Shown here one piece after another: positions 59,246 through 64,000 of a DNA stretch of 64,000 nt (position 1 is the first letter of the stretch; the number at the start of each line of letters is the position of its first letter). The notes under the pieces were generated by a model. It searched no databases. It was not told the DNA's origin and was given only the letters and a program-made list of their open reading frames with translations. The DNA is from Acidobacteriota bacterium (lineage in GTDB: Bacteria > Acidobacteriota > Thermoanaerobaculia > Multivoradales > Multivoraceae). The position numbers were made by a program, and so were the translations under genes. The stretch is taken from contig QQVD01000006.1 of NCBI GenBank assembly GCA_003388555.1, positions 1-64,000 of the forward strand. Reading direction: 5' to 3'.

Positions 59246-60262
59246 CTACCCTGCGAAGCCGTTCGGGTTCTGGCTCTGCCAGCGCCAGGAGTCGGCGCAC
59301 ATCTCGTCGAGCGAGCGCTCGGCGCGCCATCCGAGCTCGCGCTCGGCGCGCGTCGCGTCGGCCCAGATCGCCGCGGCGTCGCCGGACCGGCGCGGCGCGA
59401 TCTCGTAGGGCAGCTGGCGCCCCACGGCGCGCGACGCCGCGGCGACCACCTCGAGCACGCTGTGGCCGCGGCCGGTGCCGAGGTTGAAGGCGCGCCAGCC
59501 CTCGATCCGCTCGAGACCCTCGAGCGCCGCCAGGTGACCGCGCGCCAGGTCGACGACGTGGATGTAGTCGCGCACCCCGGTGCCGTCGGGGGTCGGGTAG
59601 TCGTCGCCGAACACCCGCAGGCGCTCGCGCCGGCCGACCGCGACCTGCATCAGGTAGGGCATCAGATTGTTCGGTACGCCGAGCGGGTCCTCGCCGATCT
59701 GGCCGCTGGGGTGGGCGCCGACCGGGTTGAAGTAGCGCAGCAGCGCGATCTGCCAGCCGGGCTCCGCCGCCGCGACGTCGCGCAGCATCTCCTCGATCAC
59801 CAGCTTCGTACGCCCGTAGGGATTCGCGGCGCCCAGCGGTGCATTCTCGTCGAGCGGGGGATGGTCGGGATCGCCGTAGACCGTGCACGAGGACGAGAAG
59901 ACGATGCGTCGACACCCCGCCTGGCGCATCGCCTCGAGCAGCACCAGCGTGCCGTGCACGTTGTTCGAGTAGTAGGCCAGCGGGATCTCGGTCGACTCGC
60001 CGACCGCCTTGAGCCCGGCGAAGTGCACCACCGCGTCGACGGGGTGGTCACGCAGCAGCCCGTCGAGCAGGGCCCGGTCGCGCAGGTCGCCGCGCACGAA
60101 AGCGAGGGGCCGGCCGCTGAGCTCCTCGACCCGCTCGAGCGCCCGCGCCGAGCTGTTGCAGAGGTTGTCGAGCACCACCACCTGGTGGCCGCCGGCGAGC
60201 AGCTCGACGCAGGTGTGGCTGCCGATGAAGCCGGCGCCGCCGGTGACTAGTATCGTTCCCAC
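59246..60262 (-). CDS. galE: UDP-glucose 4-epimerase
   Basis: A 338-residue epimerase, the normal GalE length. The NAD site is ILVTGGAGFIGSHTCVELL. Further features are VVVLDNLCNSS, VVHFAGLKAVGEST, the catalytic Ser in FSSSCTVYGDPDHPPLDE and the YxxxK pair in NPYGRTKLVIEE. The LLRYFNPVGAHPSGQIGEDP and RVFGDDYPTPDGTGVRDYIH blocks bind the sugar nucleotide. It interconverts UDP-glucose and UDP-galactose for surface polysaccharide or galactose use. The GTG at 60262 gives the canonical N-terminus; the 27 codons before it are Arg-rich and not conserved. GAGAGAG upstream is a possible ribosome site. Confidence 0.96.
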   Translation of the reverse strand: MGTILVTGGAGFIGSHTCVELLAGGHQVVVLDNLCNSSARALERVEELSGRPLAFVRGDLRDRALLDGLLRDHPVDAVVHFAGLKAVGESTEIPLAYYSNNVHGTLVLLEAMRQAGCRRIVFSSSCTVYGDPDHPPLDENAPLGAANPYGRTKLVIEEMLRDVAAAEPGWQIALLRYFNPVGAHPSGQIGEDPLGVPNNLMPYLMQVAVGRRERLRVFGDDYPTPDGTGVRDYIHVVDLARGHLAALEGLERIEGWRAFNLGTGRGHSVLEVVAAASRAVGRQLPYEIAPRRSGDAAAIWADATRAERELGWRAERSLDEMCADSWRWQSQNPNGFAG

Positions 60263-60456
60263 TGCAGCTCTCTCACTTCGAATCCCGGCGGAGCCCCGAC
60301 GACTCCTCAGCCTCGACCGCGGTGCGCGGCGAAGCGGCGGCACGACAGGTCTCCCCTCCTGTGAACGAACTCTAAGCCAGCCGTCCCCTCCCGCCCCGAA
60401 GACGCCGAGGCGAGAGCCGCTGGCGCATCCACCTTCTGCCGTCCGGAGCCCTCCCG

Positions 60457-61926
60457 ATGTTCCTTCCGGTGCAAGACACCAGCCCCCAGCAGGATCGCGG
60501 CGCGAAGACCGGCCGTCGAGGCGCCGCCTCCCCGAGCCTGGCGAAGCGCTGCCTGCCGCTGCTCCTGGCGACGCTCGGCGCCACCTCGCTGCACGCGCAA
60601 CGCCTCGTCGCGCCCGCCGAGGAGTTCGTCGAGCGCCGGGCGCGGCTGTGCGCCCAGCTCGGTGGCGGCAGCGCCGCCGCGGCCGAAGAACCGACGCCCG
60701 CGCGCATCGAGCAGCTCGGCACCGCGTTGCTCTTCGCCACCAGCGAGCCCGACGCCGGGGTGCGCCTGCGCCAGGACCACGACTTCTTCTACCTCACCGG
60801 CAACGAGGACAAGAACGCCATCCTGGCGCTCGAGGTCGCGTCGTGCCGGGCCTGGCTCTTCCTGCCGCCACAGACCGCGCGCGAGGCGAGCCGCGACGGC
60901 TGGAACTGGCTCTACCAGGAGGACGCGGCCGAGCGCTGGGGTTTCGAGCAGATCCATCCGCTGCACTACTTCGACGAGTTCCTCGCCCGCCGCCGCGTCC
61001 CGGGCCCCCAGAAGCTCTGGGTGCGGCTCTCGGAGCGAGACCTGATCGACCAGTCGCGCACCGACGCGGCGCTCTTCTTCGCCCGCCGGCTGTCGAACCC
61101 TTGGGCCGGCCAGCCGAGCGAGGACGCCTGGCGCATCGCCCGCCTGCGCGAGCGCTACCCGCATTACGAGCTGCGGGACGTGACCCCGGCGATCGACGAG
61201 CTGCGCATGCAAAAGACCCGGTTCGAAGTCGAGGCGCTGCGCCGCGCCGGCGAGATCAGCGCCCGCGCCATCGCGCGCTCGATCGCCGCCACCGCGCCCG
61301 GCGTCTGGGAGTACGAGATCGAGGCCGAAGCCACCCACGAGATGATCCAAAGCGGCGCCGAGTGGCCGGCCTACCCGGCGATCGTCGGCTCGGGGCCCAA
61401 CGGCATCGTCTGGCACTACAACCGCAGCGACCGCCAGATGCAGGCCGGCGATCTGGTGGTGATGGACTACGGCGCCTCGGTCGCCTACCAGACCATGGAC
61501 ATCACCCGCACCTGGCCGGTGTCGGGGCGCTTCACCGAGCTCCAGGAGCGCGCCTACCGTGCGGTGCTCGAGGCACAGAAGGCGATCCTCGCGGCGATGC
61601 GCCCCGGCGTCACCCGCGAGGCCACCCGCCAGGTGGCGCGCGAGGTCTACGAGCGCCACGGTTTCGACGCCGACAAGCACTTCCCCGGCGGCGCCGGCCA
61701 CTTCGTCGGCATGGCGGTGCACGACGTCGGCGACTACCACCGGCCGCTCGAGGCCGGCATGGTGATCGCCGTCGAGCCGATCATCGAGATCCCCGAGGAG
61801 GACCTGCACATCCGCATCGAGGACACGGTGCTGGTCACCGAGGACGGCACCCTGAACCTCAGCGCCGGAGTACCGAAGGAGATCGACGAGCTGCTGGCGC
61901 TGGTGGGACGCGACGCGAAGCGATGA
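60457..61926 (+). CDS. Exported M24B aminopeptidase P-like metallopeptidase
   Basis: A 489-residue protein. A basic N-terminus and signal helix (CLPLLLATLGATSLHAQ) direct export. An aminopeptidase P N-terminal domain (FATSEPDAGVRLRQDHDFFY, LTGNEDKNAILALE) is followed by the pita-bread catalytic domain. The metal ligands are Asp in VVMDYGASVAYQ, Asp in DITRTWPV, His in GGAGHFVGMAVHD, Glu in AVEPIIEIPE and Glu in HIRIEDTVLVTE. Such enzymes remove N-terminal residues before proline, usually in the cytosol; the signal peptide makes this one periplasmic or secreted. The ATG at 60457 has GGAG upstream. The TGA overlaps the ATG of mtgA by 4 bases. Confidence 0.9.
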   Translation: MFLPVQDTSPQQDRGAKTGRRGAASPSLAKRCLPLLLATLGATSLHAQRLVAPAEEFVERRARLCAQLGGGSAAAAEEPTPARIEQLGTALLFATSEPDAGVRLRQDHDFFYLTGNEDKNAILALEVASCRAWLFLPPQTAREASRDGWNWLYQEDAAERWGFEQIHPLHYFDEFLARRRVPGPQKLWVRLSERDLIDQSRTDAALFFARRLSNPWAGQPSEDAWRIARLRERYPHYELRDVTPAIDELRMQKTRFEVEALRRAGEISARAIARSIAATAPGVWEYEIEAEATHEMIQSGAEWPAYPAIVGSGPNGIVWHYNRSDRQMQAGDLVVMDYGASVAYQTMDITRTWPVSGRFTELQERAYRAVLEAQKAILAAMRPGVTREATRQVAREVYERHGFDADKHFPGGAGHFVGMAVHDVGDYHRPLEAGMVIAVEPIIEIPEEDLHIRIEDTVLVTEDGTLNLSAGVPKEIDELLALVGRDAKR

Positions 61927-62846
61927 GCGAAGACCGTCCGCAGCCGCCGCAGGGCGGCATCGATCCGCCCGAGGGTGGCACGGAGCCGCCCGAGCAGCCG
62001 ACTCCGGAGATGGCCTCGAGGCTGCCGGAGCCGCGCCAGGACCGGGCCGAGAGGCTCGATCAGCAGCTCGGCAGCGAAACGGCCGTCGCCGACGAGCTCA
62101 CCGGCGACGAGCAGTCGGTCGAGCGCGTCGAGCAGGGCGAGGAGATCGAGCCGAGACCGCCGCGACCCGGCCTGCTGCGTCGGGTGCTGCTCGGGCTGCT
62201 GCTCCTGCTGCTGGCGGCCGCGGCCTGGACCGTCCTCACCTGGCCCGACGTCGCGGCGCTGGCCGAAGAGGATCCCACGACCACGGCGTTCATCGAGCGC
62301 GCCAAAGGGCGCGGCGGAGTGGCCTGGACCTGGGTGCCCGACCGGCGGATCTCCTGGCAGCTGCGCAAGGCGGTGGTGGCCGCCGAGGACGCCTCGTTCT
62401 TCTCCCACGACGGCTTCGACGAGCACGAGATCCGCAAGGCGATCGACGAGGCCCTCGAAGGCGGCCGCGTGCGCGGCGCCTCGACGCTCACCCAGCAGCT
62501 GGCCAAGAACCTCTGGCTGTCACCGTCGCGCAACCCGCTGCGCAAGCTGCGCGAGCTGGTCCTGACCCGCCAGCTCGAGAAGCACCTCGACAAGCGTCGC
62601 ATCCTCGAGATCTACGTCAACGTGGCCGAGTTCGGCCCCGGCGTCTACGGCGCCGAGGCGGCGGCGAGAGAGTACTTCGGCGTCTCGGCGGCGAATCTCG
62701 ACTCCGATCAGGCCGCTCGCCTCGCCGCGTCGCTGCCGTCGTCGACCTGGCACCCCGGCTCGCAGAGCGCCAACTACCGCGCCCACGTGCGCCGGGTGCG
62801 CGAGCGCATGCGGCAGTACGGCTGGCTCGATCAGCTGGTGCGCTGA
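61923..62846 (+). CDS. mtgA: Monofunctional peptidoglycan glycosyltransferase
   Basis: A 307-residue GT51 enzyme. The N-terminal 75 residues are acidic and Pro-rich. A membrane anchor (LLRRVLLGLLLLLLAAAAWT) follows at about 80-100. The GT51 motifs are VVAAEDASFFSHDGFD with catalytic Glu, GASTLTQQLAKNLWLSPSR, RKLRELVLTRQLEKHLDKRR and ILEIYVNVAEFGPGVYGAEA. It polymerises lipid II glycan strands at the inner membrane and has no transpeptidase domain. The ATG at 61923 overlaps the preceding stop (ATGA), suggesting coupled translation with the exported aminopeptidase. The N-terminal extension is longer than in enterobacterial MtgA. Confidence 0.94.
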   Translation: MSEDRPQPPQGGIDPPEGGTEPPEQPTPEMASRLPEPRQDRAERLDQQLGSETAVADELTGDEQSVERVEQGEEIEPRPPRPGLLRRVLLGLLLLLLAAAAWTVLTWPDVAALAEEDPTTTAFIERAKGRGGVAWTWVPDRRISWQLRKAVVAAEDASFFSHDGFDEHEIRKAIDEALEGGRVRGASTLTQQLAKNLWLSPSRNPLRKLRELVLTRQLEKHLDKRRILEIYVNVAEFGPGVYGAEAAAREYFGVSAANLDSDQAARLAASLPSSTWHPGSQSANYRAHVRRVRERMRQYGWLDQLVR

Positions 62847-62924
62847 GCGCGACCGACCCGGCGGATGCCGAGCGCCTCGACCAACGCCCCCACTCGAGAT
62901 CCACCACCAGGAGGCTCACCCCCG

Positions 62925-64000
62925 ATGGCAGGCATGCGCGTCCCCCACACCCTGATCCTGCTGCTGGCGATGAACGCCGCGGCGCTGGTCCTCGCCTACG
63001 TGCTGCCGCAGGGCGCCTTCGAGCGGGTCGAGAAGGACGGCCGCGAGCAGGTCGTCGCCGGCACCTACGCGCCGCTCGAGGAGGCCGAGCGGGTGCATCC
63101 CCTGAGCCTCTTCACCGCGATCCCGCGCGGCTTCGCGGCGGCGCAGGAGATCATCTTCTTCGTCTTCCTGATCGGCGGCGCCTTCGCGGTGCTGCGCGCC
63201 ACCGGAGCGATCGACGCGATGATCGGCCGGCTGCTCGAGCACCTCGGCAGCCGCCCTCTGTGGTTCGTCGCCGGCGGCATGCTGGTGTTCTCGATCGGCT
63301 CGAGCACCATCGGCATGGCCGAGGAGTACATCCCGTTCGTGCCGGTGCTGCTGGCGCTGGCGATCGGCCTCGGCTTCGACGCGATCACCGCCATCGGCAT
63401 CCTCTGCGTCGGCTACGGGATCGGTTATGGCGCGGCGATCTTCAACCCCTTCACGGTGCTGATCGCGCAGGACATCGCCGAGGTGCAGCCGGCCTCCGGC
63501 ATGGGCTTCCGGATCGCCCTCTGGCTGGTGCTCATCGTGGTCGGCGTGCACCACGTCTACCGCTACGCGACCCGGGTGCGCGCCGATCCGGCGGCCAGCC
63601 TGGTCGCCGACGTCGAGCCGGATCCGAGCTGGCGGGTCACCGAGACGCGGGCTCTGGCCGGGCGCGACCTGCTGGTGCTGGGCCTGACCCTGGCGGCGAT
63701 CGCGCTGATCGTCTACGGCCTCAAGGAGCTGCACTGGTACGTGATCGAGATGGGTGCGGTGTTCCTCGGTCTCAGCATCGTGCTGGTGGTGCTGACCCGG
63801 ATGTCGGCCGATCACGCGGCGCGCGAGTTCTGCACCGGCGCCGCCGAGCTGACCACCACGGCGCTGCTGATCGGCTTCGCCCGCTCGATCCTGATCCTGC
63901 TCGAGGACGGGCAGGTGATCGACACGGTGGTGCACTACGTGTCGCAGCCGCTCGATGCCGCCGGCTCGATCGTCGCCGCGGTCGGCATGCTCTTCTTCCA
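62925..64000 (+). CDS. YfcC-type (DcuC/arginine-ornithine-like) membrane transporter, truncated by window end
   Basis: The first 358 residues of a transporter whose frame stays open to the window edge. It starts MAGMRVPHTLILLLAMNAAA and continues with YVLPQGAFERVEKDGREQVV, a periplasmic loop, then helices QEIIFFVFLIGGAFAVLRAT, GGMLVFSIGSSTIGMAEEYI and CVGYGIGYGAAIFNPFTVLI. The PFVPVLLALAIGLGFDAITA and NPFTVLIAQDIA segments are typical of the YfcC/C4-dicarboxylate anaerobic carrier superfamily. The substrate could be an amino acid or dicarboxylate. The ATG at 62925 has AGGAGG 10 bases upstream. It starts 78 bases after mtgA on the same strand. Confidence 0.88.
   Translation, partial: MAGMRVPHTLILLLAMNAAALVLAYVLPQGAFERVEKDGREQVVAGTYAPLEEAERVHPLSLFTAIPRGFAAAQEIIFFVFLIGGAFAVLRATGAIDAMIGRLLEHLGSRPLWFVAGGMLVFSIGSSTIGMAEEYIPFVPVLLALAIGLGFDAITAIGILCVGYGIGYGAAIFNPFTVLIAQDIAEVQPASGMGFRIALWLVLIVVGVHHVYRYATRVRADPAASLVADVEPDPSWRVTETRALAGRDLLVLGLTLAAIALIVYGLKELHWYVIEMGAVFLGLSIVLVVLTRMSADHAAREFCTGAAELTTTALLIGFARSILILLEDGQVIDTVVHYVSQPLDAAGSIVAAVGMLFF

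Noticed and set aside
62916-63935. Open frame on the minus strand at the right end
   Set aside because: Its product is low-complexity (His/Asp/Gln-rich). The plus strand from 62925 has a proper ribosome-binding site and encodes recognisable YfcC-type membrane helices running off the window.

Overview
This is about 64 kb of very GC-rich chromosomal DNA with no rRNA, tRNA, prophage, insertion sequence or CRISPR array that I can recognise. Gene content points to a Gram-negative member of the Acidobacteriota, perhaps near the Thermoanaerobaculia or Holophagae. The pointers are two ADOP-type FtsX/MacB permeases, a protein with the acidobacterial VWFA-related domain, and three ECF sigma/Ser-Thr kinase/TPR modules. 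A lipid A-type acyltransferase, type IV pilus retraction ATPases and a monofunctional peptidoglycan glycosyltransferase fit a diderm envelope. The taxonomic call is an inference from families, not from a marker gene.

Layout. 1-6.6 kb: a DUF4287/DUF5655 gene, the frameshifted remnant of an AraC-type regulator, and two large permeases. 6.6-21.6 kb: three paralogous signalling modules (ECF sigma factor plus transmembrane kinase with TPRs), with two secreted proteins between them, one a seven-bladed FG-GAP propeller and one with a twin Cys-containing C-terminal domain. 21.6-25.2 kb: an arrestin-like membrane protein overlapping an ExeA-like ATPase, then a potassium channel with RCK domains. 25.3-28.2 kb: a cytochrome c fused to a beta-barrel-like domain, overlapping a pentahaem cytochrome. 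28.2-36.6 kb: exported hydrolases (alpha/beta hydrolase, M14 carboxypeptidase, metallo-beta-lactamase, PHP protein, serine beta-lactamase-like protein) around a repeat-rich intergenic stretch. 36.9-41.3 kb: exported PCMT, CoA-transferase, NYN-LOTUS protein, PilZ protein and two hotdog thioesterases. 41.3-46.4 kb: VWFA protein and two PilT-type ATPases. 46.5-50.8 kb: a sirtuin coupled to an acyl-CoA ligase, then metB behind a SAM-I riboswitch. 51.2-64 kb: housekeeping and transport genes (M50-like protease, peroxiredoxin, pantothenate kinase, NtrC-type regulator, LpxL-like acyltransferase, DUF4212/SSS symporter, galE, exported aminopeptidase P, mtgA, and a YfcC-type transporter cut by the window end).

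How genes work together. Many neighbours overlap by the 4 bases GTGA or ATGA, which suggests translational coupling: sigma/kinase, the two PilTs, the two thioesterases, ligase/sirtuin, secreted protein/M14 peptidase, and aminopeptidase/mtgA. Several unlinked genes have a TANNNT-like hexamer only 6-10 bases before the start codon, which suggests leaderless mRNAs.

Most unusual structure: three intergenic loci (about 33.33-33.47, 51.05-51.12 and 58.93-59.12 kb) are built from the same set of G-run heptamers (GGGATTA, GGGGTCA, GGGGTTG, GGGACAA and similar). REP-like palindromes and a 73-bp tandem repeat lie nearby. A C-terminal DGFESG-type tail is shared by two otherwise unrelated secreted proteins.
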